In this document: positions 16,668-26,269 of the stretch, piece after piece | Layout: each line of letters starts with the position of its first letter | How positions within the stretch are numbered: the stretch's first letter is position 1 | Assembly: GCA_947474225.1 (NCBI GenBank) | Contig: CANJHS010000001.1 | Span: 1-64,000 of the forward strand | Length of the DNA stretch: 64,000 nucleotides | DNA from: Roseiflexaceae bacterium | Lineage (GTDB): Bacteria > Chloroflexota > Chloroflexia > Chloroflexales > Roseiflexaceae | Direction of reading: 5' to 3' | Made by a program: the position numbers and the translations under genes | Notes under the pieces: model-generated | Seen by the model: the letters and a program-made list of their open reading frames with translations, nothing else | Told to the model about the DNA's origin: nothing | Databases searched by the model: none

Positions 16668-17701
16668 GGCCACAGATGACAAATCGTCCTAGTGGAGTAC
16701 GGCGGAGTTCAAAACAGACCTTTCGGCGTCGTTTGGTTATCTTTCGTTCACTCTTCCGTGAACCTTGCACGTCCGAAGCGTTAATTGGCATTGTCAATGC
16801 AGAATTTGGTCAAGATGGCTACCCGAGTGCTGCTGCAATGGCACTCAAGCACGACCTCGATGCCCTAAAACGCGAGTATGGCTGCGAAATTCGATTTGAT
16901 CGGACGCAACGCACGTATTCGCTCCATCATGTCGGCGATTTCGCGATTTTGGACCTCCCGCGTGAGAGTCTCGAGGCGCTCAACTTCCTCGATACCAACT
17001 TCCCCGAAGACCATATGCTCGCGGCGTTCGTCAGCGTCCAAAAGCTGCTCCGCCAAGTGCGCATGCTGTTACCAGACGCCGAGCGCAAGGTAAGTCCCAG
17101 CACGCTGACCATCCGTAGTTTTGGTCGTCAGCAGCGTGTTTTCGACAGCAACACCATGCGTACGATACGCAAGGCGGTAGAAAACCGCCAGATGCTGTCG
17201 TTTTCGTATACCAGCAACTTCGAGCTCAACGGGTCGCGCAAGCACACGGTCGCTCCGTATGGACTGTTTATGCGTGACGGGCACATGTATCTGGATGCGG
17301 TCCTCATCCATGTAGAACCGGCAGGCAACGCCGTGCCGCATACGACGGTCGAATACCGACTCGAGCGTATCATGAAAAAAACCGCGCAGCTCCTGCCCAA
17401 TATCATCCCTGCAGAGCGACCACCGCAACCACGCTATCATCTTGTCTACCGCCTCGATGCTGCAGTCGCACGCCGTCGCGACCTCGCGACGTTCTTCCCC
17501 GATAGCACGATTACGTACCACGAGGACGACACAGCAACGGTGTCAGCAGTTGTGACGAATCTCTGGACGACACGCCAAGTGCTGTTGCGTTATGGTGGAG
17601 CATGCAAAGTACTCGAACCAGTCGAGCTTATCGCGATGTTCCGCCAGACTGTGGACGAACTTGCCGCCCATTACCCCAATCAGAGCGACAATATCCACTA
17701 A
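16664..17701 (+). CDS. WYL-domain transcriptional regulator
   Basis: The 345-residue protein has an N-terminal winged-helix region (about 20-90: IFRSLFREPCTSEALIGIV...), a WYL domain at about 165-245 (MLSFSYTSN, VAPYGLFMRDGHMYLDAV) and a C-terminal WCX extension (QVLLRYGGACKVLEP). WYL proteins bind nucleic-acid or nucleotide ligands and control DNA-damage, phage-defence or other stress genes. The start ATG 16664 overlaps the ParB-like stop by 4 bp; ATG 16676 is a possible alternative. The coupling to a ParB-like gene is unusual. Targets are unknown and no defence genes are adjacent. Confidence 0.85.
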   Translation: MRPQMTNRPSGVRRSSKQTFRRRLVIFRSLFREPCTSEALIGIVNAEFGQDGYPSAAAMALKHDLDALKREYGCEIRFDRTQRTYSLHHVGDFAILDLPRESLEALNFLDTNFPEDHMLAAFVSVQKLLRQVRMLLPDAERKVSPSTLTIRSFGRQQRVFDSNTMRTIRKAVENRQMLSFSYTSNFELNGSRKHTVAPYGLFMRDGHMYLDAVLIHVEPAGNAVPHTTVEYRLERIMKKTAQLLPNIIPAERPPQPRYHLVYRLDAAVARRRDLATFFPDSTITYHEDDTATVSAVVTNLWTTRQVLLRYGGACKVLEPVELIAMFRQTVDELAAHYPNQSDNIH

Positions 17702-17758
17702 ACGCAGGTCCGTGTTCGTGCATTCATCTTTCATTTAGTTTCTCCACCAAATCACGTG

Positions 17759-17764
17759 TATAAT
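17759..17764 (+). promoter_or_regulatory. -10 promoter element of the DEAD-box helicase gene
   Basis: A perfect TATAAT lies 31 bp before the GTG start. No good -35 hexamer is visible at the normal distance. Confidence 0.55.
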
Positions 17765-17794
17765 AGATTGGTTATAGAGAATAAGGAGAGATGT

Positions 17795-19447
17795 GTGACA
17801 AACACATTCGAGGGACTTGGATTGAGTCAGGGGTTGCTCGCAACGATTAGTGAGCTTGGGTATGTTACCCCGACTCCAGTTCAAGAAGCCTCTATCCGTT
17901 ACATGCTTCAAGGGTCCGATGTTATCGGCCAAGCACAGACGGGCACAGGGAAGACGGCAGCATACGCTTTGCCGTTAATTGATCGCATTGATATGGATCG
18001 TCGTGAGGCACAGGTACTTGTACTGACCCCAACTCGTGAGTTGGCCGTACAAGTGGCAACTGCCTTCAAGGGCTATGCCAAACACCGTCGCCTCAACGTC
18101 GTCGCGATATATGGCGGACAGCCAATCTCCACACAGCTCCGTTCGATGCACGCTGGTGTGCATGTCCTGGTGGCGACACCGGGCAGACTCATCGATCACA
18201 TGAATCGTGGGAGCATCTCTCTCAAAACGGTCCAAAGCATCGTTTTGGACGAAGCAGACGAGATGTTGGCCATGGGCTTTATTGATGACGTCGAGACAAT
18301 CCTGGCAGGGTTGCCTACTCCGCACCAAACTGCATTGTATTCTGCGACGATGCCGGACGCCATTTTGCGCCTCACCAAGCGCTATATGACCAATCCCCAA
18401 CATATCGCAATTGCATCCAAGCAGCAGACCGCCGAACATATCGAGCAACGTGCCTACGAAGCATTGCACAGCGATCGCTTTGAAGTTTTGTCACGTTTGT
18501 TGCAGTTCGAACAACCCAGCGCAGCAATGATTTTCTGCCGTACCCGTATGGATGTCGATAATGTGGGCGAAAAACTCACCGCACGCGGTTTCAATTGTGA
18601 CACCTTGCACGGTGAACTATCACAAACGCAGCGTGATAGGGTGATGCATCGCTTCCGTACCAATCAGAGCGACATTTTGGTTGCTACCGATGTAGCTGCG
18701 CGAGGACTCGACGTCGATCATGTCACACACGTCATTAACTACGAATTACCACCCGATCCCGAGATATACGTCCACCGTATTGGTCGTACCGGTCGTGCCG
18801 GCCGCAGTGGCGTCGCCATCTCAATCACCACTCCTCGTGAGCGCTTTGTGTTGCGTACTATCGAACGCATGACCAAGGCTCCGATCGCGACTGCAGCCTT
18901 ACCGACCCTTGCCGATTTGCGCCTCAAGCAAAAATCGCAACTCGCACAGAAGGTGCTTGACACCATCACCAAAGAAGACCTGTCCACCGAACGTGCACTC
19001 ATCCAGGGTATGGGCGAAGGACATAATCTCGAGACCATCGCCGCAGCCGCGTTGCGTATTGCATTCGGCGAACAACTCCACGGCAGTGACCATGATCCCA
19101 TCATCAACTCCATCAACGCCGCAGCACGTGGTTATCAGACGGCACCGGCAGCCGCCCCACGCGGGAATGCAGACAAGCCTTTCCGTCCGCAGGATCGCGA
19201 ATCGGTACGCTTGTGGTTGGACATCGGCCGCGAAAAAGGCATCCGTGCTGGAGATATCGTCGGCGCAATTGCCAACGAAGCCAACATCCCTGGCCGCCTC
19301 ATCGGCAGCATCGAACTCCACGACGGCTTCTCCTACGTGAGTGTGCCTTCGCGCGATGCACGCAAGGTCATTGATGTTCTCAACCGTGCAACCATCCGTG
19401 GGCACAAAGTCCGTGCCAACATTGTGGTAGCCAAAAAGGGAAACTAA
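17795..19447 (+). CDS. deaD: DEAD-box ATP-dependent RNA helicase (DeaD/CsdA type)
   Basis: The 550-residue protein has motif I (AQTGTGKTAAY), PTRELA, the DEAD box (LDEADEML), SAT, RGLDVDHV and HRIGRTGRAGR in order. A C-terminal DbpA-like RNA-binding domain covers about the last 75 residues (LWLDIGREKGI, IGSIELHDGFSYVSV, IRGHKVRANIV). It unwinds RNA duplexes in ribosome assembly, mRNA decay and cold adaptation. The GTG at 17795 is chosen because AAGGAG lies 6 nt upstream. A terminator follows at 19480, so it is monocistronic. Confidence 0.93.
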   Translation: MTNTFEGLGLSQGLLATISELGYVTPTPVQEASIRYMLQGSDVIGQAQTGTGKTAAYALPLIDRIDMDRREAQVLVLTPTRELAVQVATAFKGYAKHRRLNVVAIYGGQPISTQLRSMHAGVHVLVATPGRLIDHMNRGSISLKTVQSIVLDEADEMLAMGFIDDVETILAGLPTPHQTALYSATMPDAILRLTKRYMTNPQHIAIASKQQTAEHIEQRAYEALHSDRFEVLSRLLQFEQPSAAMIFCRTRMDVDNVGEKLTARGFNCDTLHGELSQTQRDRVMHRFRTNQSDILVATDVAARGLDVDHVTHVINYELPPDPEIYVHRIGRTGRAGRSGVAISITTPRERFVLRTIERMTKAPIATAALPTLADLRLKQKSQLAQKVLDTITKEDLSTERALIQGMGEGHNLETIAAAALRIAFGEQLHGSDHDPIINSINAAARGYQTAPAAAPRGNADKPFRPQDRESVRLWLDIGREKGIRAGDIVGAIANEANIPGRLIGSIELHDGFSYVSVPSRDARKVIDVLNRATIRGHKVRANIVVAKKGN

Positions 19448-19479
19448 CCCAACGGTACCCCGATTCTCATCCAATCCAT

Positions 19480-19509
19480 CCCGTGCTCTGTTACAGAGCA
19501 CGGGATTTT
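19480..19509 (+). terminator. Terminator of the DEAD-box helicase gene
   Basis: A perfect 11-bp stem (19480-19490 with 19494-19504) and 3-nt loop are followed by A then T5, 32 bp after the helicase stop. Confidence 0.92.
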
Positions 19510-19559
19510 TGGTAGGATACTCACACACAACGTCGTGCCCGCACGCAAAGGAGCACTCT

Positions 19560-22244
19560 ATGCCTAGCCTCCGCCCCGTCGGTCTACGCACCGAATACCT
19601 GATCGAACCTCGTGGCGTCGAAGAAGCCCACCCCCGGCTCAGCTGGCGCCTGAGTGGCGGCGGTACCGACGCACGCCAAATTGCCTACCAGATTCGTACT
19701 GCCGATACCGCAGACTCACTCAAAAAAGAAGATTCTCTCCTTTGGGACAGTGGTCGCCATAACGCCGGACTGAGTGCATCTGTCCGCTACGCTGGCCCTG
19801 CACTTTGTGAAGGACAGACCGTGTACTGGCAGGTGCGCATATGGGATGAATCCGACGCCCCGAGTCCATGGAGCGCAGTCGCACTCTGGCAGCAAGGCAT
19901 CTCGGCCGCAGCCTGGGATGACGCTGCCTGGATTGCATTCCCATCTGCCAAAGACAACGGCGAGATGAGTGCCCCCGCCGCGCAACTTACGCATGCATTC
20001 ATTACGACAGGCGCAATCAAAGAAGCAACGCTCTACGTCAGCGCCCTCGGTGTCTATGAAGTGCGCATCAATGGGACTGTGGTCGGCGACCGCATATTGA
20101 CCCCCGGATGGAGCGACTACCACCATCGGGTGATGTACCAGGCATATGATGTAACGTCAATGCTCGGGAATGCGCAACATCTCATCGCCGCGCACATCGG
20201 CGATGGCTGGTATAGCGGGTACTTGGGCTTTGAAAACAATTTCGTGAATTACGGCAAACATCCTGCATTTCGCTGTCGGCTGGTGATTCAATACGCCGAT
20301 GGGACGAATCAAACGGTCGTAACCAACAAAGACTGGCGCGGCCGCGATAGCTACATCCGTGCTGCCGACTTCTATATGGGAGCCAGCATCGATTACACAC
20401 GCCAGGGCCATGGCTGGGACACTGACCCCGCCGTTAGCGCCGCTTGGAAAAAAGTCAAAACGGTAAAGTATGAAGGGACAATGAGCCCAGACACTTCGCC
20501 ACCATTGCGTATTATCGAATCACTCCCCGTCAAACGCGTGACGCAGCCTGCACCAAAAGTCTACATCGTCGACTTTGGTCAAATATATGCCGGCTATATG
20601 CGCCTCAAAGTGCGTGGTACAGCGGGACACAAAATCACCATCCGCTATGGCGAAATTCTCAACACAGATGGTTCACTGCACACGATTAATTTGCGTGCTG
20701 CCAAACAGACCGATACCTTCATCCTGGATGGTACCGAGCGTTGGATCGAGCCGACGTTCACCTACAAAGGCTTTCGGTATGTCGAAGTCACCGGCCTCGA
20801 CAAAGCACCCCATCCCGAAGATGTTGATGGCTGTGTGATGCATGTTGACGCCCCATTAACCGGCGAATTCAAGAGCTCAGAAAAACTACTGAATCAGCTC
20901 TGGAAAAACATTCGCTGGGGGCAACGTGGCAACTTCATGTCGGTGCCGACGGACTGCCCACAGCGTGACGAACGCCTGGGCTGGACCGGCGACATGCAAA
21001 TATACGTGCGAACTGGCATTTACCAGATGGACAGCGCTGCATACCTCACTAAATGGATGCGCGATGTGCGCGACGGTCAACACGCCTCTGGTGCATTCCC
21101 GGATGTTGCGCCGCGTATCGTCGTCGAAGCAGAGGGTGCGCCGGCCTGGGGAGACTGCGGTGTGGTTGTCCCATGGACGCTGTGGCGGATGTACGGGGAC
21201 ACAACATTCATCACCGAAAACTGGTCTGCCATGGAGCGCTGGATGGCGTTTTTGCTCGAGACGAATCCCAACCTGCGTCGACTCAATCGGCGCGGCAATG
21301 ATTATGGCGACTGGGTCGCCATGGATTCTGCGACGGCGCGTGATCTGATTGGCACTGCCTATTGGGCACACGACGCCACACTGATGGCGCAAATGGCCGC
21401 AGCAGTCGGCAATACGGTAGGATTCGATACCTATAAGAAACTCGCCGAAGACGTCCGTGTCGCGTTCAATACCGCCCATGTCGCAGAATCAGGAGCAGTG
21501 GTCGGTGATATCACCAATATTCACCCGCACCTCGTGCATCTCAATATGCCACTCAATGCCGAGACCCAGACCAACTATGCATTAGCACTGAATCTGGAAT
21601 TGTTGCCACAACATTTGATCGCACCTGCCACACAACGACTCAAACTCGAGATTGCACGGCGTGGCACCCACCTTTCTACCGGCTTTGTGGGCACCATGCA
21701 CCTCTTGCCCGCCCTTACCCGTGGTGACGCAAACGAAACGGCATATCGCCTTCTGCTCCAACAAGAATTCCCTTCGTGGCTCTACCCGGTCACCCAAGGT
21801 GCAACCACCATGTGGGAGCGCTGGGATTCGATACATCACGAATTTGGGCTGCAAACACCGACCATGAATTCATTCAACCACTTTGCCTACGGGTGTGTCG
21901 GCGATTGGATGATGCGCGTCATGGTGGGCATCTGTGATCACCCAGATCTTCCCGGATTCCAAACGGCCCTGATTGCACCCCAGCCCGGCGGTGGGATTCG
22001 TGACGTGGCCGGTGCCTACACGTCGCAATTTGGTACCTACAAGAGTTCTTGGAAGCACAAGGGTACGCATCTCAGTCTCACCATCACCGTTCCCCCAGGC
22101 TGTGCAGCCGACGTTGTCGTACCAACCTCGGACCGCAAGAGCATCCGCCTCGAGGGCAAAAAAGTTTCTACGACAGAAACAGCACATGGACACGTCGTCC
22201 ATCTCGGCGCTGGATCGTATACATTCACCAGCGTCTTGGCGTAG
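19560..22244 (+). CDS. Alpha-L-rhamnosidase, GH78
   Basis: The 894-residue protein lacks a signal peptide. N-terminal beta-sandwich modules (residues 1-330) include the GH78-typical opening (LRTEYL, then HPRLSWRL, then WQVRIWDES, WSA). The catalytic (alpha/alpha)6 barrel has the signature DCPQRDERLGWTGD at about 465-478 and WGDCGVVVPW nearby, and a C-terminal sandwich follows. It hydrolyses terminal alpha-L-rhamnosides from glycosides or oligosaccharides taken into the cytoplasm. ATG 19560 follows GGAG at 8 nt. It complements the GH106-like enzyme at 2.7-6.6 kb, so the strain has two unrelated rhamnosidase-type enzymes. It sits alone between two terminators. Confidence 0.92.
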   Translation: MPSLRPVGLRTEYLIEPRGVEEAHPRLSWRLSGGGTDARQIAYQIRTADTADSLKKEDSLLWDSGRHNAGLSASVRYAGPALCEGQTVYWQVRIWDESDAPSPWSAVALWQQGISAAAWDDAAWIAFPSAKDNGEMSAPAAQLTHAFITTGAIKEATLYVSALGVYEVRINGTVVGDRILTPGWSDYHHRVMYQAYDVTSMLGNAQHLIAAHIGDGWYSGYLGFENNFVNYGKHPAFRCRLVIQYADGTNQTVVTNKDWRGRDSYIRAADFYMGASIDYTRQGHGWDTDPAVSAAWKKVKTVKYEGTMSPDTSPPLRIIESLPVKRVTQPAPKVYIVDFGQIYAGYMRLKVRGTAGHKITIRYGEILNTDGSLHTINLRAAKQTDTFILDGTERWIEPTFTYKGFRYVEVTGLDKAPHPEDVDGCVMHVDAPLTGEFKSSEKLLNQLWKNIRWGQRGNFMSVPTDCPQRDERLGWTGDMQIYVRTGIYQMDSAAYLTKWMRDVRDGQHASGAFPDVAPRIVVEAEGAPAWGDCGVVVPWTLWRMYGDTTFITENWSAMERWMAFLLETNPNLRRLNRRGNDYGDWVAMDSATARDLIGTAYWAHDATLMAQMAAAVGNTVGFDTYKKLAEDVRVAFNTAHVAESGAVVGDITNIHPHLVHLNMPLNAETQTNYALALNLELLPQHLIAPATQRLKLEIARRGTHLSTGFVGTMHLLPALTRGDANETAYRLLLQQEFPSWLYPVTQGATTMWERWDSIHHEFGLQTPTMNSFNHFAYGCVGDWMMRVMVGICDHPDLPGFQTALIAPQPGGGIRDVAGAYTSQFGTYKSSWKHKGTHLSLTITVPPGCAADVVVPTSDRKSIRLEGKKVSTTETAHGHVVHLGAGSYTFTSVLA

Positions 22245-22263
22245 CAACCAAGAAATCAGCACG

Positions 22264-22295
22264 AAAACGCCACACAGCATGCTGTGTGGCGTTTT
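22264..22295. terminator. Bidirectional terminator, 32-bp perfect palindrome
   Basis: The stretch is a perfect palindrome with A4 at one end and T4 at the other, lying between the convergent GH78 and M20 peptidase genes. It can stop transcription from both sides. Confidence 0.92.
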
Positions 22296-22324
22296 GGTTT
22301 TTGGAAGGGTATAGTCTCTCCCGA

Positions 22325-23452
22325 TTATGCCGGCAACAAGGTCCGAATCACAGTGGTAAACATATTACAGCTGCTGATAATGGATGGCAGATTGACCCAC
22401 TCGTTGCACTGATGAAAGTTGTCACCCCACGGCCCGTACAACACCGTCGGAATGTGTGCAAGTTCCGCAGTCAAATTTGCATCCGACACACCGGTCGAGT
22501 AGGCGAGTTCTGCCGACTCGCCCCATTCATCATGATACGCATGCTTTAGAGCTACCACAAGCGGATGCATCGGACCAATCTCGAACGGCGGATAGTACGG
22601 AGGTGGAGTCGTGAGTTTGATAGTGGCGGGCGAATTCATCCCATCCACGACTGCATGCATCTGCTTCATGACGACCTCACGCGTTTCTCCGGGGACTGTC
22701 TGACGAGAAATCAAGATTTCTGCTTTTTCAGGGATGGTGACAACGTACTGGGCACTGCCACTAAGGAACGAAAGAATTGATTGCGACGCCGGAATGCGCG
22801 GATGTTTGCCCAGCGGGAGTTCGTCTACTTTGGTAACGAATTTGGCACCTTCACTTGCCGCATTGATTCCCTGCCAGGGCATGAACCCATGCGCCGCTTT
22901 CCCGATGACTTCGGCACGTACCAGGATTTTTCCCGTTGCGCCAACATTAATGATTGGATGAACGGATTCGGACACGATACAGAAGTCGGCACTGATCCCT
23001 TGTTCGATCATGGCGTTGGCACCAATGGAATAGGCTTCTTCATCGACCACAGAGGAGAAAATAAGAGTTCCGCGCCACGCACCGAGGTTCTGCGCAAAGG
23101 CCCGTGTGACGAGCATATTCGCAACGACGCCTGACTTCATGTCGCATGCACCGAGGCCGTACAACCGGTCGCCCTCAATACGTCCCTCCCATGGATCACA
23201 GTCCCAGCCATCTGCTGCGAGGACCGTATCCACATGGCCGTTGAGGAGCATCGTTGGCCCAACGCCGTTGTGAATCTTGACGATGACATTGGGAGCAGCA
23301 GACGTCGGCCAGATTTCGGGAGTCATACCATTGCGGTTGAACCAGTCAGCAACGGCACTTTGGCAAGCGTGCTCAGCACCCGGGTAGGATTTGATGGCGA
23401 CGAGTTGTCGGGTCAAGGAAATCGCTTCGGCGAGATCATACGAGAACGGCAT
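22325..23452 (-). CDS. M20-family metallopeptidase (ArgE/DapE/CPG2-like)
   Basis: The 375-residue protein has the M20 metal-site motifs: H73-V-D75, D104 in CDMKSG, catalytic E138 with E139 in VVDEEA, a further acidic residue in VSES, and a C-terminal His in FHQCNEWV. The lid domain lies at about 175-290. Members hydrolyse N-acyl amino acids or peptides (acetylornithine, succinyl-diaminopimelate, carboxypeptidase G2 substrates); the subgroup cannot be decided. The upstream alpha/beta hydrolase stop directly abuts the ATG (TAAATG), so the two form an operon. Confidence 0.9.
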   Translation of the reverse strand: MPFSYDLAEAISLTRQLVAIKSYPGAEHACQSAVADWFNRNGMTPEIWPTSAAPNVIVKIHNGVGPTMLLNGHVDTVLAADGWDCDPWEGRIEGDRLYGLGACDMKSGVVANMLVTRAFAQNLGAWRGTLIFSSVVDEEAYSIGANAMIEQGISADFCIVSESVHPIINVGATGKILVRAEVIGKAAHGFMPWQGINAASEGAKFVTKVDELPLGKHPRIPASQSILSFLSGSAQYVVTIPEKAEILISRQTVPGETREVVMKQMHAVVDGMNSPATIKLTTPPPYYPPFEIGPMHPLVVALKHAYHDEWGESAELAYSTGVSDANLTAELAHIPTVLYGPWGDNFHQCNEWVNLPSIISSCNMFTTVIRTLLPA

Positions 23453-24268
23453 TTACTTATCCTTGTGTCGTTTGAGGAAATCAAAAACCATGGCGGCGAA
23501 CGCGTCCGGCGCTTCGCGCCGGATACAATGCCCGACGTTGCGGATGAGAGCGATTTCGAGCAGTGGGTTGAGGGAACGAGCCAGTGCGGCGGTTTCGGCG
23601 TTCACGAGCGCACCACGCGTGGGATCACCAACGATGAGGAGTGACGGCACACCAACGTGCGTCATATAATCCTTCCAGGGCGTCATGCGGGATGGATCGT
23701 CTGGAGCACGATCCGGATTGAATTGCTCTTTTGATTCGACCCAATAGAGGATTTCTTCGGCGCGCCATGTTGGATTTTCGGTGATACAGCGACGAATCAG
23801 CTGATCGGTCGTCATCGCCTTTATGCTGTTCATCCATACCTGATGCGGCGGTATGGCTCCGGCAGGTTCTGGCTTGGGTTCCACCCATTCACGCAATGGA
23901 GGATCTTCGAGAATCACACCACGCAATACCGCAGGGAACGTCGCTGCAGCGGCCAATGCCATCCCTGCCCCCATAGAGTGCCCAATAACAAACGGATGTG
24001 CCAGGTGCAGTTGGCTAATCAACGCGCGTACATCACCTGCTTGGTCGCTCGGCGTGTACTGTGCGCCGGGATTGCTGGACAGACCGTGCCCACGTGCATC
24101 GATGAGCACGACGTCGTACGCAGCAGTCAGTGGCTCTGCGATGGCCTTCCAGCACGAGCCATTATCAGAAAATCCGTGTGCAAATATCACAGGGATGCCA
24201 TGACCGGCACGCTGATAGTGCAGTTTGACCGTGCCGGATTGAATGAACCCCGATGTCCAATTCATCAT
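23453..24268 (-). CDS. Alpha/beta-fold hydrolase
   Basis: The 271-residue protein has an oxyanion HGFSDN segment, a DARGHGLS motif, the nucleophile elbow GHSMGAG, a candidate acid Asp in LIVGD and catalytic His in NVGHCI. AAGGAGG lies 5 nt before ATG 24268; the adjacent ATG 24265 (8 nt) is equally likely. The short cap region is Pro/Trp-rich. The cellular role is unknown (esterase, lactonase or C-C hydrolase). It is co-transcribed with the M20 peptidase downstream. Confidence 0.88.
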   Translation of the reverse strand: MMNWTSGFIQSGTVKLHYQRAGHGIPVIFAHGFSDNGSCWKAIAEPLTAAYDVVLIDARGHGLSSNPGAQYTPSDQAGDVRALISQLHLAHPFVIGHSMGAGMALAAAATFPAVLRGVILEDPPLREWVEPKPEPAGAIPPHQVWMNSIKAMTTDQLIRRCITENPTWRAEEILYWVESKEQFNPDRAPDDPSRMTPWKDYMTHVGVPSLLIVGDPTRGALVNAETAALARSLNPLLEIALIRNVGHCIRREAPDAFAAMVFDFLKRHKDK

Positions 24269-24950
24269 CTCATCCTCCTTCAGTGCCCCCAATGAGGGAA
24301 CAACGGGCGCCGCGTGAGTCTGTGCCAAAGTCAGCCATGTAAAAACGAGACCGTGCAGGATAGCTCGGATGGAAAAATTCCCATCGGCTTACCCGGTGCT
24401 GAGGCGCATCCCAAGGTTGCACCGATAATACCACCATTCACTCTAGTGCACACAAAATGCCCCACTTCACGTACACGTATCGACCCTGTGCACGCCATGC
24501 AGAACATCTGCACGCGGTCGGGATTGCCTGCATATACGTACGCATAAGAGCGCATCCTACCAGAGCACCCCAACCGGCAGGTGCGTCGATCCAAAACAGT
24601 GTTGGGCACCTCATATCCTACCAATTTCAGCCATACATCGCGATTATTTGGAGACAAGGTGCCTACACGCAGGATACGACCTCTCGGCGCTTGGTCGGGG
24701 GGGATTGTGCAAACCCTGCACGATTCGCAGTCACTGAGCATTACACTGGATTATGCGGCACGCATTCGTGCATTGGCGTACATCTATGAAAAAACATTGT
24801 GGTGTAAGGAATCGTCTCGCTACGGCTACACAGTGATAAATCAAGGAATGAATGACCTGTGTGGTAGGGATATCGTGATCAGACAAATCACATAAGTGTT
24901 TTTTTGATGAATTTTCGTTGCGCTGTGCGGTCTGCGCTCCAGGAATTTTG
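24269..24950. other. Gene-free stretch of about 680 bp
   Basis: No frame in this stretch has a Shine-Dalgarno, a recognisable motif or normal composition. Minus-strand frames here are Cys-rich and unlike the neighbours. It separates the alpha/beta hydrolase start from the end of the thioesterase gene. It could be a decayed gene or a long upstream region. No stable terminator hairpin was found by eye. Confidence 0.5.
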
Positions 24951-25370
24951 TCAGCACATTTCTTTGACCCAGGGTAGCAGTCCGGCAAACAAATCCTCAG
25001 GGAGCTGTGTGGCGCGCATGGTATCGCGTGACACGACGATGTGATGCGTCTCTGCTTCGACTAAAACATCAGCCGTATCATGGAGCAAAATGCGGTAGCC
25101 AAAACTCACGCGGCGGCGTTTTGCCTGCGTCACCATCGATTCGACGGTGACGAGATCATCAAATCGCGCTGGCCGGCGGTAACGCACCTGAATATCTGAG
25201 AGTACGATGAGAAATCCGCGCGCTTCTATGTCGCCATACGGCATCCCTGCCTCTCGCAGCAGATTGACACGCCCCACCTCAAGCCAGGGTAAATAGGCCG
25301 CGTGATGGACGACGCCCATCGCGTCTGTTTCGGCGTACCGTGCTCGAAAGGTAGTCCGCTGCACCTTCAT
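24951..25370 (-). CDS. Acyl-CoA thioesterase, YbgC/4-hydroxybenzoyl-CoA thioesterase type
   Basis: The 139-residue hotdog-fold protein has the N-terminal motif YAETDAMGVVHHAAYLPWLE (catalytic Asp at about residue 13). It hydrolyses acyl-CoA thioesters in the cytoplasm; YbgC-like members act on short or aromatic acyl-CoAs. ATG 25370 overlaps the upstream MBL gene stop as ATGA; a TTG 12 bp upstream is the only alternative. It is the last gene of a tightly overlapping chain. Confidence 0.87.
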   Translation of the reverse strand: MKVQRTTFRARYAETDAMGVVHHAAYLPWLEVGRVNLLREAGMPYGDIEARGFLIVLSDIQVRYRRPARFDDLVTVESMVTQAKRRRVSFGYRILLHDTADVLVEAETHHIVVSRDTMRATQLPEDLFAGLLPWVKEMC

Positions 25371-26269
25371 ACGCGACGCCAAACAAGCCCATCGGCCGAC
25401 AACTCTGCGACAGCAGCACCATCAGCGACGAGCCAATTGAGGTAGGCCGCAATTCCCGATGCAAACACTGCATACTGGGCGAGCGACGCAGAGGGCATCG
25501 CGAGCACTTGCTGGACAGAAGCAACCACCGCTGGGAGCGTCTTGGGCGTCTGAAGCGCAGTCAATACCAATGCGCGACTGTGTGTAATCGCCGCCAGATT
25601 TGCTGCGATGGTCTGTTCTAATTCCGTTCGCTTCACCGCTTCGCCATGGCCAGGAATCCAATGCGTCACCGCCAAGCTGCGAACCACCGCAAAAGATGCG
25701 CACTGAGCTGCCACATCATGGGCATACGGAACGCCGTATTTGGTGAGTACCCGGTCCCCAAAAAATCCATCCGCCGCAAAACAGACATCGTCTACCACCA
25801 CCGCCACTTGCGCCAGCGAATGTCCGGGGATAGGAACTGTCAAAAGCTGCACATCGAGCACAGTCAATTCCCCAGCATCAAATCGCTGATGGACCGGGGA
25901 GGGTGTCGCCATAACGAATTTATTGCGCATTGCAAGAAGCGGGCTTGCGCCACCCGAAAGATACATGGGCTCGAGGTAGGGATCCTCAATCAACGGTGCT
26001 TCACGTCGTGGTGCATAGACCTGCAATCCAGGGATGTTGCGCACCAGGTAATCATTCCCACCCACATGATCGGCGTGATGATGGGTCGAAACGACTGCGG
26101 CGAGGGTTAATCCAACCGCCTCGCAGGCACGGCGCAGGATCCGCGACGCTTCTTTGTCGATACCAGTATCGACGGCAATTGCCTGTTTGTTTGAGGCGAC
26201 AATGACGCCCAGATTATTGGTCCCTGGGAGGTACGCTGTGCGTTCTGACAAAAAGACAAGATTCGTCAC
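25367..26269 (-). CDS. Metallo-beta-lactamase-fold hydrolase
   Basis: The 300-residue protein has the HxHxDH motif (THHHADHVGG), a later His in PIPGHSL, an Asp in FAADGFF and a His in WIPGHGE, the full binuclear metal set. The C-terminal helical tail (about 215-280) resembles the extension of glyoxalase-II/RNA-processing-type MBL enzymes. The start is GTG 26269: GGAG lies 8 nt upstream and the codon overlaps the previous stop as GTGA. GTG 26278 lacks a ribosome site. The substrate is unknown. The coupling to a thioesterase suggests a thioester or acyl substrate, but that is inference. Confidence 0.87.
   Translation of the reverse strand: MTNLVFLSERTAYLPGTNNLGVIVASNKQAIAVDTGIDKEASRILRRACEAVGLTLAAVVSTHHHADHVGGNDYLVRNIPGLQVYAPRREAPLIEDPYLEPMYLSGGASPLLAMRNKFVMATPSPVHQRFDAGELTVLDVQLLTVPIPGHSLAQVAVVVDDVCFAADGFFGDRVLTKYGVPYAHDVAAQCASFAVVRSLAVTHWIPGHGEAVKRTELEQTIAANLAAITHSRALVLTALQTPKTLPAVVASVQQVLAMPSASLAQYAVFASGIAAYLNWLVADGAAVAELSADGLVWRRV

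Noticed and set aside
16664-17701. Defence island around the WYL regulator
   Set aside because: No restriction, nuclease, BREX, DISARM or CRISPR genes flank it; neighbours are housekeeping or sugar genes.
24331-24741. Minus-strand open frame of 136 codons in the large gap
   Set aside because: Cys-rich, no ribosome site, no recognisable domain. I considered a gamma-glutamylcyclotransferase-like reading but found no supporting motif.
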